Source: Membranipora membranacea (lineage: Eukaryota; Bryozoa; Gymnolaemata; Cheilostomatida; Membraniporidae). Taken from it: a stretch of 64,000 nt of DNA. Below the pieces are notes generated by a model. That model did no database searches. It saw only the letters and a program-made list of their open reading frames with translations, and was not told the DNA's origin. Below, in pieces: positions 36,549-50,030 of this stretch. The position numbers and the translations under genes are program-made. The stretch spans positions 2,854,001 through 2,918,000 of the forward strand of contig OU612071.1 of the NCBI GenBank assembly GCA_914767715.1. The letters are read 5' to 3'. Each line of letters starts with the position of its first letter. Within the stretch, counting starts at the first letter, position 1.

Positions 36549-37046
36549 ATGAAGGTCTTTGCACTTCTATCCCTGATCGTTACTGCACTTGGTGAGTTTC
36601 ACTTCTTCTTCTTGTTTTATATTTTTTCAGTGAATACTGAGACCTGTTCTACATGTGGTATTTAGGTAGATATTGGATGACTGATGCATTGATGTTTCCA
36701 CCGACTGTGGTGTTTTATGATCTTCAAAGACATAATTAAACCATATCTGATATAATAAGTTACATTGAGGTCTAAAATACGAATCACCCCATAGCATTTG
36801 ATCAGATCACATTCACTCCATAAGCGTGGTTGATCTTGAAATGTAATATAATAGACGGTACAGAATAAACTGTTTGATGATTGTGATGATAATTTATTTA
36901 TCATCGCAACTGCAAAAGGGTAATGTTCATAAGTTTATAAATTTACACTGTGTTTTATAGCTGTTGTACAGATTGAAGCTGGAATCTTAAGTTCGGTGAT
37001 AGAGTCAGTAGCTACCGAAGTAGCTGTTGACGAAATCGAAGGCTAA
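36549..37046 (+). CDS. Secreted peptide gene, array copy 4
   Basis: Exon 1 ends at 36,377. Exon 2 is 36,533-36,591 (ATG 36,549) and exon 3 is 36,961-37,071 (TAA 37,044). The 3'-UTR exon starts at 37,275, with AATAAA at 37,361 and 37,378. The predicted protein is identical to copy 3; the only coding change in exon 3 is a silent Gly codon (GGA). Confidence 0.75.
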
Positions 37047-40000
37047 ACACCCACCAGCGAACCGAATTGAGGTGAGCAGATACAATAAGACTACAATCTT
37101 TGTATTATAGATATTGCACATATATGTACAGATAAGAAAACAAATGATAATGAAAATTCGAAAATAATTTTATTGGTTGATGCAACTCTGAATATTTGTT
37201 TTTTAATGTTGTTGTAAACAAATCAGTTTTATGCATATAAATCAAATTAATTTATTTTTTCCAAAACATTCTAGGTTCGAGATATGTCTGCAACCAAGAG
37301 AAAATCACACAGGATTTATAAGCTCTTGTCAATCAACTGTGTATTGAATCTAATTTAATCAATAAATAATACTTAGCAATAAAGCAAAACCTCCTTGCAC
37401 ACAGTTTAATAATTATATTTCAAACACAAATAACAATTCCTAAATTATTATGGCATTCAGTTTGGTTATGTCATACCCATAAGATAGAGAGCGAAACCTC
37501 CTATGCCATTCTACACCATTAAAGGGAACTGAAATTGATTGTTCAAGCCAGAACAGTGACAGGACTCACAACATCTGCACGTGCTTACATTGTAAAATCT
37601 AAAGTTACTTAAGGGTACCAGAAAGGTACAATTTCATACATGGTATACATTGAACTCAATCCTGGAACAGCAGCTCACTCATAGCCTTATAAACAATAAT
37701 CACTCGATTTAGGAATACTTACTTGATTTTATGAAGTCCTCAATCCTCTAATAATTTAAGTTTATAGATGTCTATGTGATTTGCTATGTGAAATGCTATG
37801 TGAAATGCTATGTGATTGGCTGTCCCTAGTAGAGGGTGCCATCTTTACTGTATGACCACGTGACAGTCACCTGACTAAAACCGTTACAACAAGATGCATT
37901 TTTCAATAATGCAGTCTCTAATAAAATATTCATTGATTTATGGATTTGTTTCATAGTGTTTTAATGTTTTATATTATAAAGACAGGCATGAATAAAAGTT
38001 TTTATGTTCAAAATAACCACCAAATAAAAGAAAAAGACACTAGTTTATACAAGTTGTTGCTCACAGAAAATTGATTTTTTTATTAATCACACTTTGCGCA
38101 AACTCCAAAATCTACTAGGAACTGAGCTCGATGTCAAATGAAAAATTGTGAGAATGTCTATTGGAAAATACAGCTCCCTGATTGGAGAATGGTGAGTTGA
38201 AAATGCTATTCTAAGAATAGTACAATTCAATGATGGTATATTATAGTGACGTAGGGGGTACCTGCATGGTACATGTCATCTTCATGGGGCTCAGTTATTT
38301 AAAGTCGAAAAATGCTCAGTTGTAGTTATCTCCTCCTTACTTTTCAAAAAGCTATCTCCTTCCTACATTTTTTAATTCAGAATAACCACATTTGGTCACC
38401 TGGATCGTTAGTCAATCAGCTAACTATTCATTCATCTTTTTCTGCAAAAAACTCCAAATCTGACAAAAAATCTCCAAGTTCGTGTTTTTCTGTTCGGCAA
38501 GAATTAAATTTCGACATGGTAACTCACAGAGATCTGGTTTATTTTGGAGCATCTGTTTATCACATTATCCATGTGAGCTTTTGAGGGCATCTTTGAAATA
38601 TTTTTTAAACATAATTAAAATTGCGATTTACTTTTTCATTACGGTGTTTATTTCATCCATCAGTGCAGTGGCAATGTTGCACAAGGCAGTGCAAAGAGCC
38701 TATATATTTGTTGATTCTATGCCATTGTGCACAGTTTCAAACAAATTCTAATTGCCTTTTATCAAAGGAGTGGAGCAATTTACAAATGACAATGGAGATG
38801 CTAAACTGAACTTAAACAAAAGAATATTTCTGTTGGTTGATATAACCTTTCAGTATAGATTGTGGTGACCCATCAGTCCCCCATCAAATTCTTTCATAAT
38901 GACTATAGACCGCAAAATAATTAATATTATTAATATTTCCAAACATGGTTTGGATTTGGCTTTTTCAGTTGATACTGTTGAATGATAGCATTTTCAAACT
39001 ACACCCAAATGTTTGAGCTTATATTTTACTTGAATGTCATCCTAATATTTTTATTATTGAAAAACACTAATGTAACTATGCTGGATGCGTATAGGATTAT
39101 GATAACTGTGTGTCTGGAGGGATCACCCTTAATAACACACATGATATTCTATGTGAAATATTCTGCTGCATTTTCAGTGAGCTGGTTTTTGTATGTTCGA
39201 CCTTGGTGTAGTTATCACCATTAAGGAATTGCAGTCCTGAAATAACCATCGACAGCATTCATGTTACGGTTGAGTTTGTACATTTTCTTAAAAATCGTGC
39301 CCTGGGACTGCATCTATACTGCAACAAGTTATAATGTTGTTACTTTTGAGGATTCGGTCAGCCAAACAGGTGGGCTATCTCAAAAAACAACAAATCTGAG
39401 ATGGCCTCCAAACAAAATTGGAAGCAATTCTTCACGCAGTGCATTGAAACGATCCAAGTACAATTGAGACCTCTGCTGGATGAAGATATCAGTGAGAGCA
39501 ATTACAGACATTGTTTTCTCAGAGTAAATTTTCTAATCCCTCAAGAAAATCTTATTTGTAAACAACCAGTGTATTGCAGTCTCTATGTTTCATTACAGGG
39601 AAAGAATTTGTTACTGTTGTGCCTTGTTAATCTTTTCCAAAGGATTTAAAGGCAATGTAATTTTAGAATATCTAAACCTGAGGATTACCTTTGTGTCTCA
39701 AGACTTGTTGCGTCTCATGATATTTATGTATTATAGCATTATTACATCAGATTAAAACTGAAGGTTCAATTAAAACAGATGTCTAGTCGCAAGCAACATC
39801 CCGGACCATAGGATGCAAAATTTGTTGCCTTAGTGGCCAGGCCGCAATATCTGCTCCAGGTTGCTCTCTGTTTGCAGGCGGGTCGGAGCACACCTGGATT
39901 CCAACCAAAGCCCAGTGCTAGATAATTTGTAATTCCTGCTCAGTCCAAATATACTTTCCAACCAGCATTCCAAGCCCGAAACCCCAGTTCTGATACAAAA

Positions 40001-42415
40001 AATTTAGCCCATATTGAGTGCCCCGTTTTTTATACCAATTTTATTGCATCTAAAATATCATATCATATTATGTTGAATCAATAGGCTCTAGAGGCTGGCT
40101 ACTCATATATTTACATTTTTGCAATCGACCATGACACCTTGTCGACATTCAATTATCCACACTCTCTTTACTCAACAAAAACATGGTCCATGCGATCACT
40201 TCACTTTTGGTTAGCCGGGTAAACCTTCTTCCGGGAGTTATTGCACAATCGAGTAGAGGGTGCCCTGGGACTGCATCTATACTGCAACACGTTATAATGT
40301 TGTTACTTATGAGGATTCGGTTAGCCAAACAGGTGGGCTGCCTCCATAAACAACAAATCTGAGATGGCCTCCAAAAAAGTCTGAAGCAATTCTCCACGCG
40401 GTGCATTGAAACGATCCAAGTACAATTGAGACCTAAGCTGGATGAAGATATCAGTTAGAGCAACTACAGACATTGTTTTCTCAGAGTAAATTTTCTAATT
40501 CCTCAAGAAAATCTTATTTGTAAACAACCAGTTGTATTGCAGTCTCTGTGTTTCATTACAGGGAAAGAATTTGTTACTGTTGTGCCTTGTTTATCTTTTC
40601 CAAATGATTTAAAGGCAATGTAATATTAGAATATCAAAACCTGAGGATAACCTATGTGTCTCAAGACTGATTAAAATTGAAGGTTGATTTAAATCAGATG
40701 TCTTGTCACAAGCCACATCCCGGAGCATAGGCGGCGAAATTCGTTGCCTTAGTGGCCAGGCCACAATATCTGCGCCAGGTTGCTCTCTGTTTGCACGCAG
40801 GTCGGAGGACACCTGGGCGCCAACCAATGCCCAGTAGAAGATGGACCGCAGATACATTCGATATGAGGCCCTTTCGATAAATTTAAGGTTCAATGATTGC
40901 ACAGACCAAGGGTACATTGTGGCAGCATCATTCAAGGATTGTTATAATTATTCCTATTGTAAAAACTGCCACAATACTGCCTTCCTAGCAATACCCATCG
41001 TATCAATTTAGCTAGGATAGTTAGGTGTAATTTAAGCGTATAACTTCATGTCTAATTGTGGACTAAGGCTGTACAAAGAGAAATTTTTAAGGGAGAGCCT
41101 GCATATTCTCTTTTTTATTGTAATCAAAAACTTTGAATTCAGTTCATTCTCCAGAACCCTATAATTGTGACAAATAGATGAAAGGAGTTTTTGGCATCAA
41201 GCTTCCCATAATTTTCCCCATGACGCAAAGCTTGCATATACCTTGACCAAGGAGTAAAAAACTCGGGATCATTTCCCCCTTGTGATTTAATTGTGGACAA
41301 CGTTTTAACCAGATTGTTGGCGGGGGTGGAGTTGGGTTTTTTATGCTTCTCGGCACTGCGCACTTGGGAACTCTTGTTGAACGGTGATTTCCTCTAGGGT
41401 GACCTTTTCTAAATAGATAACATAGTTCCTAGCCTGTGATGAGACAGTGACACCTGTGGTGTTGCAACATTGCCATCAGAGAAAATTGTTCGATTTAGAC
41501 AATTTAATTCTTGAGCATTTAAACACGGCTTGTAAGATTTGCTTAAGTACCTAGCATTGTTCTCCAGCGAAGCTGTGTATAGGATTATATCATTGATCAG
41601 GTGATACAGCAGTACTTTTAATTGTTTTGGTTGTTCTAAATTATTTGGAGCAGATTTCATAAGTTTAATAATTAACAAAGGTTCACAACTTGAGTTTCAG
41701 TGTGTTATCCTTATTATGAAAGTATCGATAACAATTTGTTTACATAGCAGTTTGAAAAGATCCGTACAATGAAACAGAGTTACACAGTGATTTAGCGAAC
41801 AGAAATATATCACATATTCTAAGCAAGACTAAATTATAGTCATAACTCCTTGGTTGAAGCTGGAAACAGTAACCAGTCGCAGCATTAGAAGGCAGTGTTG
41901 TTGAGTTCAACAAGTTTTATTCTTTATTCTCAATTAAGCAACATGTCAATCTTTTACAACAACACATGTTGTATTACACTCTCCGAACCCTCCATTATCT
42001 GTTTTAGTTACTGGGTGCAAGCGGACGTGGATGGTATAGCTGCCACCACAATAAGGATATCATAATCACTAAGCTTCAACTTAAGAAAACCAATATCAAT
42101 CATCATTAAATTATGTCAGTTGTCGATGTCATCAAACCAAGTAGTGTATTTTTTCCCTAATCACACAAAACTTAATATCAATTATTTGACATCTGGCAGT
42201 TTGAAATTATCCACATAATATGACAAGTGTCCAAAACTTTTATTTGCATAATAATTGATCCAACAACTATTAGTATGTAGGCGTATTAAGTTCAGATCCT
42301 GCACCCTACCTCCTGGGAACAATGATATTTCCCTATCAACCATAATTTATATGGAAATAAACAATATGAAAATAATAACAGCTTCCAGCTCATCAGATGT
42401 TGCCTGTCCTGAAAG

Positions 42416-42423
42416 TATAAAAG
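42416..42423 (+). promoter_or_regulatory. TATA box of peptide gene 5
   Basis: TATAAAAG, conserved position. Confidence 0.7.
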
Positions 42424-42674
42424 AAGAGACCAATTAATACAAAGATCACAAGACTACAGCCTCACATCACTGCACAGCACTGTCTCAAACCTCTTAATCC
42501 ACAGTAAGTATCTGGTTGTAAATTTACTGATCAGGAATTGTATGAGGTAATGCCGCGTTGGAAGTAAATTTTTGTATTTGTTTTCTGTATTATCTCATTG
42601 AGGAAGTTTCTATAAATCAAGCTGGTATAATGGAATGCATATTCTTTATCTGATGTAGATAGAAGAAACTGGAA

Positions 42675-43173
42675 ATGAAGGTCTTTGCACTTCTATCCCT
42701 GATCGTTACTGCACTTGGTGAGTTTCACTTCTTCTTCTTGTTTTATATTTTTTCAGTGAATACTGAGACCTGTTCTACATGTGGTATTTAGGTAGATATT
42801 CGATGACTGATGCATTAATGTTTCCACCGACTGTGGTGTTTTATGATCTTCAAAGACATAATTAAACCATATCTGATATAATTAGTTACATTGAGGGCTA
42901 AAATACGAATCACCCCATAGCATTTGATCAGATCACATTCACTCCATAAGCGTGGTTGATCTTGAAATGTAATATAATAGACGGTACAGAATAAACTGTT
43001 TGATGATTGTGATGATATTTTATTTATCATCGCAACTGCAAAAGGGTAATGTTCATAAGTTTATAAATTTACACTGTGTTTTTATAGCTGTTGTACAGAT
43101 TGAAGCTGGGATCTTAAGTTCGGTGATAGAGTCAGTAGCTACCGAAGTAGCTGTTGACGAAATCGAAGGCTAA
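42675..43173 (+). CDS. Secreted peptide gene, array copy 5
   Basis: Exon 1 ends at 42,503. Exon 2 is 42,659-42,717 (ATG 42,675) and exon 3 is 43,088-43,198 (TAA 43,171). The 3'-UTR exon starts at 43,402, with AATAAA at 43,487 and 43,504. The predicted protein is identical to copies 3 and 4. All splice sites are intact. Confidence 0.75.
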
Positions 43174-46100
43174 ACACCCACCAGCGGACCAAATTGAGGT
43201 GAGCAGATACAATAAGACTACAATCTTTGTATTATAGATATTGCACATATATGTACTGATAAGAAAACAAAATTATAATGAAAATTCTAAAATAATTTTA
43301 TTGGTTGATGCAACTCTGAATATTTGTTTTTAATGTTGTCGTAAACAAATCAGTTTTATGCATATAAATCAAATTAATTTATTTTTTCCAAAACATTCTA
43401 GGTTCGAGATATGTCCGCAACCAAGAGAAAATCACACAGAATTTATAAGCTCTTGTCAATCAACTGTGTATGAATCTAATTTAATCAATAAATAATATTT
43501 AGCAATAAAGCAAAACCTCCTTGCACACAGTTTAATTATTATATTTCAAACACAAATAACAATTCTTAAATTTGTATGGTATTCAGTTTGGTTATGTCAT
43601 ACCCGTAAGATAGAGAGCGAATCCTCCTCTGCCATTCTACACCATTAAAGGGAACTGAAACTGATTGTTCAAGCCAGAACAGTGACAGGACTCACAACAT
43701 CTGCATGTGCTTACATTGTAAAATCTAAAGTTACTTAAGGGTACCAGAAAGGTACAACTTTATACATGGTATACACTGAACTCAATCCTGGAACAGCAGC
43801 TCACTCATAGCCTTATAAACAGTAATCACTCAATTTAGGAATACTTACTTGATTTTATGAACTCCTCAATCCTCTAATAATTTAAGTTAATAGATGTCTA
43901 TGTGATTTGCTATGTGAAATGCTATGTGAAATGCTATGTGATTGGCTGTCCCTAGTAGAGGGTGTCATCTTTACTGTATGACCACGTGAAAGTCACCTGA
44001 CTAAAACCGTTACAACAGGATGCATTCTTCCGGATATAATGCAGTCTCTAATAAAATATTCATTGATTTATGGATTTGTTTCATAGTGTTTTATTGATTT
44101 ATATTATCAAGACAGGCATAAAAAAAAGTTGTTATGTTCAAAATAACTACCAAATAAAAGAAAAATACACTAGTTTATACAAATTGTTGCTCACAGAAAA
44201 TTGATTTTTTTATTAATCAAACTTTGCGCAAACTCCAAAAAGCTACTAGGGACTGAGCTCGATGTCAAATGAAGAATTGTGAGAATGTCTATTGGAAAAT
44301 ACAGCTCCCTGATTGGAGAATGGTGAGTTGAAAATGCTATTCTAAGAATAGTACAATTCAATGATGGTATATTATAGTGACGTAGGGGGTACCTGCATGG
44401 TACATGTCATCTTCATGGGGCTCAGTTATTTAAAGTCAAAAAATGCTCAGTTGTAGTTATCTCCTCCTTACATTTCAAAAAGCTATCTCCTTCCTACATT
44501 TTTTAATTCAGAATAACCCCATTTGGTCACCTGGATCGTTAGTCAATCAGCTTACTATTCATTCATCTTTATCTGCAAAAAACTCCAAATCTGACAAAAA
44601 ATCTCCAAGTTCGTGTTTTTCTGTTTGGGAAGAATTACATTTCAACATGGTAACCCACAGAGATCTGTTTTTTTTTGGAGCATCAGTTCATCACATTATC
44701 CAAGTGAGCTTTTGAGGGCATGTTTAAAATATTTTTTAAACATATTTAAAATTGCGATTTACTTTTTCATTACGGTGTTTATTTCATCCATCAGTGCAGT
44801 GGCAATGTAACACAAGGCAGTGCAAAAAGCCTATATATTTGTTGTTTCTATGCCATTGTGCGCAGTTTCAAACAAATTCTAATTGCCTTTTATCAAAGGA
44901 GTGGAGCAATTTACAAATGACAATGGAGATGCTATACTGAACTTAAACAAAAGAATATTTCTGTTGGTTGATATAAGCTTTCAGTATAGATTGTGGTGAC
45001 CCATCAGTCCCCCATCAAATTCTTTCATAATGACTATAGACCGCAAAACAATTATTATTATTAATATTTCCAAACATGGTTTGGATTTGGCTTTTTCAGT
45101 GGATACTGTTCAATGATAGCATTTTCAAACTACACTCAAATGTTTGAGCTTAAATTTTACTTGAATGTCATCCCAATATTTTTATTATTGAGAAACACTA
45201 ATGTAACTATGCTGGATGCGTATAGGATTATGATAACTGTGTGTCTGGAGGGCTCACCCTTAATAACACACATGATATTCTATGTGAAATATTCTGCTGC
45301 ATTTTCAGTGAGCTGGTTTCTGTATGTTCGACCTTGTTGTATTTATCACGATTAAGGAATTGCAGTCCTGAAATAACCATTGACAGCATTCATGTTACGG
45401 TTGAGTTTGTACATTTTCTTAAAAATCGTGCCCTGGGACTGCATCTATACTGCAACAAGTTATAATGTTGTTACTTTTGAGGATTCGGTCAGCCAAACAG
45501 GTGGGCTGCCTCAAAAAACAACAAATCTGAGAGGGCCTCCAAACAAAATTGGAGGCAATTCTTCACGCAGTGCATTGAAACGATCCAAGTACATTTGAGA
45601 CCTGTGCTGGATGAAGATATCAGTTAGAGCAATTACAGACATTGTTTTCTCAGAGTAAATTTTCTAATCCCTCAAGAAAATCTTATTTGTAAACAACCAG
45701 TGTATTGCAGTCTCTGTGTTTCATTACAGGGAAATAATTTGTTACTGTTGTGCCTTGTTAATCTTCTCCAAAGGATTCAAAGGCAATGTAATTTTAGAAT
45801 ATCTAAACCTGAGGACTACCTTTGTGTCTCAAGACTTGTTGCTTCTTATGATACTTATGTTTTATAGCATTATTACATCAGATTAAAATTGAAGGTGCAA
45901 TTAAATCAGATGTCTAGTCGCAAGCAACATCCTGGACCATAGGATGCAAAATTTGTTGCCTTAATGGCCAGGCCGCAATATCTGCTCCAGGTTGCTCTCT
46001 GTTTGCAGGCAGGTCGGAGCACACCTGGGTTCCAACCAAAGCCCAGTGCTAGATAATTTGTAATTCCTGCTCAGTCCAAATATACTTTCCAACCAGCATT

Positions 46101-48955
46101 CCAAGCCCGAAACCCCAGTTCTGATACAAAAAATTTAGCCCATATTGAGTGCCCCGTTTTTTATACCAATTTTATTGCATCTAAAATATCATATCATATT
46201 ATGTTGAATCAATAGGCTCTAGAGGCTGGCTACTCACATATTTACATTTTTGCAATCGACCATGACACCTTGTCGACATTCAATTATCCACACTCTCTTT
46301 ACTCAATAAAAACATGGTCCATGCTTCTAAAAAGTTATACAAGGTTGCGATGACTTCACTTTTGGTTAGCCGGGTAAACCTTCTTCCGGGAGTTATTGCA
46401 CAATCACGTAGAGGGTGCCCTGAGACTGCATCTATACTGCAACAAGTTATAATGTTGTTACTTTTGAGAATTTGGTTAGCCAAACAGGTGGGCTGCCTCA
46501 ATAAAAAACAAATCTGAGATGGCCTCCAAAAAAATCTGAAGCAATTCTCCACGCGGTGCATTGAAACGATCCAAGTACAATTGAGACCTAAGCTGGATGA
46601 AGATATCAGTTAAAGCAATTACAGACATTGTTTTCTCAGAGTAACTTTTCTAATCCCTCAAGAAAATCTTATTTGTAAACAACCAGTTGTATTGCAGTCT
46701 CTGTGTTTCATTACAGGGAAAGAATTTGTTACTGTTGTGCCTTGTTTATCTTTTCCAAATGATTTAAAGGCAATGTAATATTAGAATATCAAAACCTGAG
46801 GATAACCTTTGTGTCTCAAGACTGATTAAAATTGAAGGTTGATTTAAATCAGATGTCTTGTCACAAGCCACATCCCGGAGCATAGGCGGCGAAATTCGTT
46901 GCCTTAGTGGCCAGGCCACAATATCTGCGCCAGGTTGCTCTCTGTTTGCACGCATGTTGGAGGACACCTGGGTGCCAACCAAAGCCCAGTAGAAGACGGA
47001 CCGCAGATACATTCGATATGAGGCCCTTTCGATAAATTTAAGGTTCAATGATTGCACAGACCAAGGGTACATTGTGGCAGGATCATTCAAGGATTGTTAT
47101 AGTTATTCCTATTGTAAAAACTGCCACAATACTGCCTTCCTAGCTATACCCATCGTATCAATTTAGCTAGGATAGTTAGGTGTAATTTAAGCGTATAACT
47201 TCATGTCTAATTGTGGAGTAAGGCTGTACAAAGAGAAATTTTTAAGGGAGAGCCTGCATATTCTCTTTTTTATTGTAATCAAAAACTTTGAATTCAGTTC
47301 ATTCTCCAGAACCCTATAATTGTGACAAATAGATGAAAGGAGTTTTTGGCAACAAGCTTCCCATAACTTTCCCCATGACGCAAAGCTTGCAAATACCTTG
47401 TCCAAGGAGTAAAAAACTCTTTACTTGACTATTGTTAAAAAATTTACTCTGAATCCCTTTACTCTGTGAAGCAGTCTATCCACATGCTTGAAACTAAAAT
47501 GTTTTACACAGATAGATAGATGGGGTGATAACTCTATACTGCAAATGAGCGACCAAATTTCAACAATAAGAGAAGACAACTTCTTGGCCTAAGATTTGCT
47601 CAAATTGACTTTAATGAACTGAGAAGGTGATAGGTTGTATCCATATCCAATATTTACTTAGAGTCAGTTTTTATTTCCTAATCGATGTTTGGGGAATATC
47701 TTCTTTTCTTTCAGATAGTTTTTTAATTTTTGGTTGTAAACTGAAACAGGATAGTTTTCTGCCAGGTTTACCTGGAATTCTCCCATCACTTGGCCCAGGT
47801 CGGGACCATTTCCCCCTTGTGATTTAATTGTGGACAACATTTTAACCAGGTTGTTGGCGGGGGTGGAGTTGGGTTTTTTATGCTTCTCGGCACTGCGCAC
47901 TTGGAAACTCTTGGTGAACGGTTATTTACTTTAGGGTGACCCTTTCTAAATAGATTACATAGTTCATAGCCTGTGATGAGACAGTGGCACCTGTGGTGTT
48001 GTAACTTTGCCATTAGAGGAAATTGTTCGATTTAGACAATTAAATTCTTGAGCATTTAAACACGGCTTGTAAGATTTGCTTAAGTACCTAGCATTGTTCT
48101 CCAGCGAAGCTGTGTATAGGATTATATCATTGATCAGGTGATACAGCAGTACTTTTAATTGTTTTGGTTGTTCTAAATTATTTGGAGCAGATTTCATAAG
48201 GTTAATAATTAACAAAGGTTCACAACTTGAGTTTCAGTGTGTTATCCTTATTATGAAAGTATCAATAACAATTTGTTGACATATAGCAGTTTAAAAACAT
48301 CCGTACAACGTAACAGAGTTACACAGTGGTTTAGCGAACAAAGAATCTATCACAGATTCTAAGCAAGACTAAATTATAGTCCTATCTCCTTGGTTGAAGC
48401 TGGAAACAGTAACCAGTCGCAACATTAGAAGGCAGTGTTGTTGAGTTCAACGAGTTTTATTCTTTTTTCTCAATTAAGCAACATGTCAATCTTTTACAAC
48501 AACACATGTTGTATTACACTCTCCGAACCCTCCATTATCTGTTTTAGTTACTGGGTTCAAGCGGACGTGGATGGTATAGCTGCCACCACAATAAGGTTAT
48601 CATTATCAGTAAGCTTCAACTTAAGAAAACCAATATCAATCATCATTAAATTATGTCAGTTGTCCATGTCATTAATCCAAGTACTGTATTTTTTCCCTTA
48701 TCACATAAAACTTAATATCAATTATTTGACATCTGGCAGTTTGAAAATATCCGCATAATGTGACAAGTGTCCAAAACTTTTATTGGCATAATAATTGATC
48801 CAACAACTATTAGTATGTAGGCGTATTAAGTTCAGATCCTGCACCCTACCTCCTGGGAACAAAGATATTTCCCTATCAACCATAATTTATATGGAAATAA
48901 ACAATATGAAAATAATAACAGCTTCCAGCTCATCAGATGTTGCCTGTCCTGAAAG

Positions 48956-48963
48956 TATAAAAG
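48956..48963 (+). promoter_or_regulatory. TATA box of peptide gene 6
   Basis: TATAAAAG, conserved position. Confidence 0.7.
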
Positions 48964-49214
48964 AAGAGACCAATTAATACAAAGATCACAAGACTACAGC
49001 CTCACATCACTGCACAGCACTGTCTCAAACCTCTTAATCAACAGTAAGTATCTGGTTGTAAATTTACTGATCAGGAATTGTATGAGGTAATGCCGCGTTG
49101 GAAGTAAATTTTTGTATTTGTTTTATGTATTATCTCATTGAGGAAGTTTCTGTGAATTAACCTGGTATAATGGAATGCATATTCTTTATCTGATGTAGAT
49201 AGAAGAAACTGGAA

Positions 49215-49707
49215 ATGAAGGTCTTTGCACTTCTATCCCTGATCGTTGCTGCACTTGGTGAGTTTCACTTCATCTTGTTTTATATTTTTTCAGTGAGTAC
49301 TGAGACCTGTTCTACATGTGGTATTCAGGTAGATATTGGATGACTGATGCATTAATGTTTCCACCGACTTTGGTGTTTTATAATCTTCAAAGACATAATT
49401 AAACCATATCTGATATAATCAGTTACATTGAGGTCTAAAATACGAATCACCCCATAGCAATTGATCAGATCACATTCACTCCATAAGCGTGGTTGATCTT
49501 AAAATGTAATATAATAGACGGTACAGAATAAACTGTTTGATGATTGTGATGATAATTTATTTATCATCGCAACTGCAAAAGGGTAATGTTCATAAGTTTA
49601 TAAATTTACACTGTGTTTTTATAGCTGTTGTACAGATCGAAGCTGGGCTCAGTTCGGTGATAAAGTCAGTAGCTACCGAAGTAGCTGTTGACGAAATCGA
49701 AGGCTAA
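49215..49707 (+). CDS. Secreted peptide gene, array copy 6 (first of two possible third exons)
   Basis: Exon 1 ends at 49,043. Exon 2 is 49,199-49,257 (ATG 49,215), with the Ala variant of the signal peptide as in copies 2 and 7. Exon 3a starts at 49,625 and stops at TAA 49,705. It predicts a 20-residue mature part (GLSSVIKSV to VDEIEG), one residue shorter than copies 3-5 at its start. After the donor GTGAGC the intron runs not into a 3'-UTR exon but into a second copy of the intron-2/exon-3 segment. Confidence 0.7.
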
Positions 49708-49953
49708 ACACCCACCAGCGAACCGAATTGAGGTGAGCAGATACAATAAGACTACATTGAGGTCTAAAATACGAATCACCCCATAGCAATTGATCAGATC
49801 ACATTCACTCCATAAGCGTGGTTGATCTTGAAATGTAATATAATAGACGGTACAGAATAAACTGTTTGATGATTGTGATGATAATTTATTTATCATCGCA
49901 ACTGCAAAAGGGTAATGTTCATAAGTTTATAAATTTACACTGTGTCTTTATAG

Positions 49954-50030
49954 CTGTTGTACAGATTGAAGCTGGGATCGTCAGTAAGGTGATAAATTCA
50001 GTACTGTATGACGAAGTGACAGTCACCTGA
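49954..50030 (+). CDS. Second third-exon of peptide gene 6 (chimeric form)
   Basis: Acceptor TTTATAG, then the same chimeric frame as gene 2: after GIVSKVINSV it reads LYDEVTVT and stops at TGA 50,028. It joins exon 2 (ending 49,257) in phase. AATAAA lies at 50,080. Exons 3a and 3b could be alternative or sequential terminal exons of one transcription unit. Confidence 0.5.

Larger units (their letters stand above)
35954..42079 (+). repeat. Array unit 4 (6.13 kb)
   Basis: Full-length unit, close to unit 3 throughout. Both share the fusion AACTCGGGA(C/T)CATTTCCC near 35,135 and 41,262, a deletion relative to units 1 and 5. Confidence 0.9.
42080..48619 (+). repeat. Array unit 5 (6.54 kb)
   Basis: The longest unit. 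Its gene resembles units 3 and 4, but the downstream part (from about 43.5 kb) shares variants with unit 1, such as the TAA after GTGGCAATG at 44,808 and the block at 47.4-47.6 kb that is missing in units 3 and 4. This suggests a recombinant unit. Confidence 0.9.
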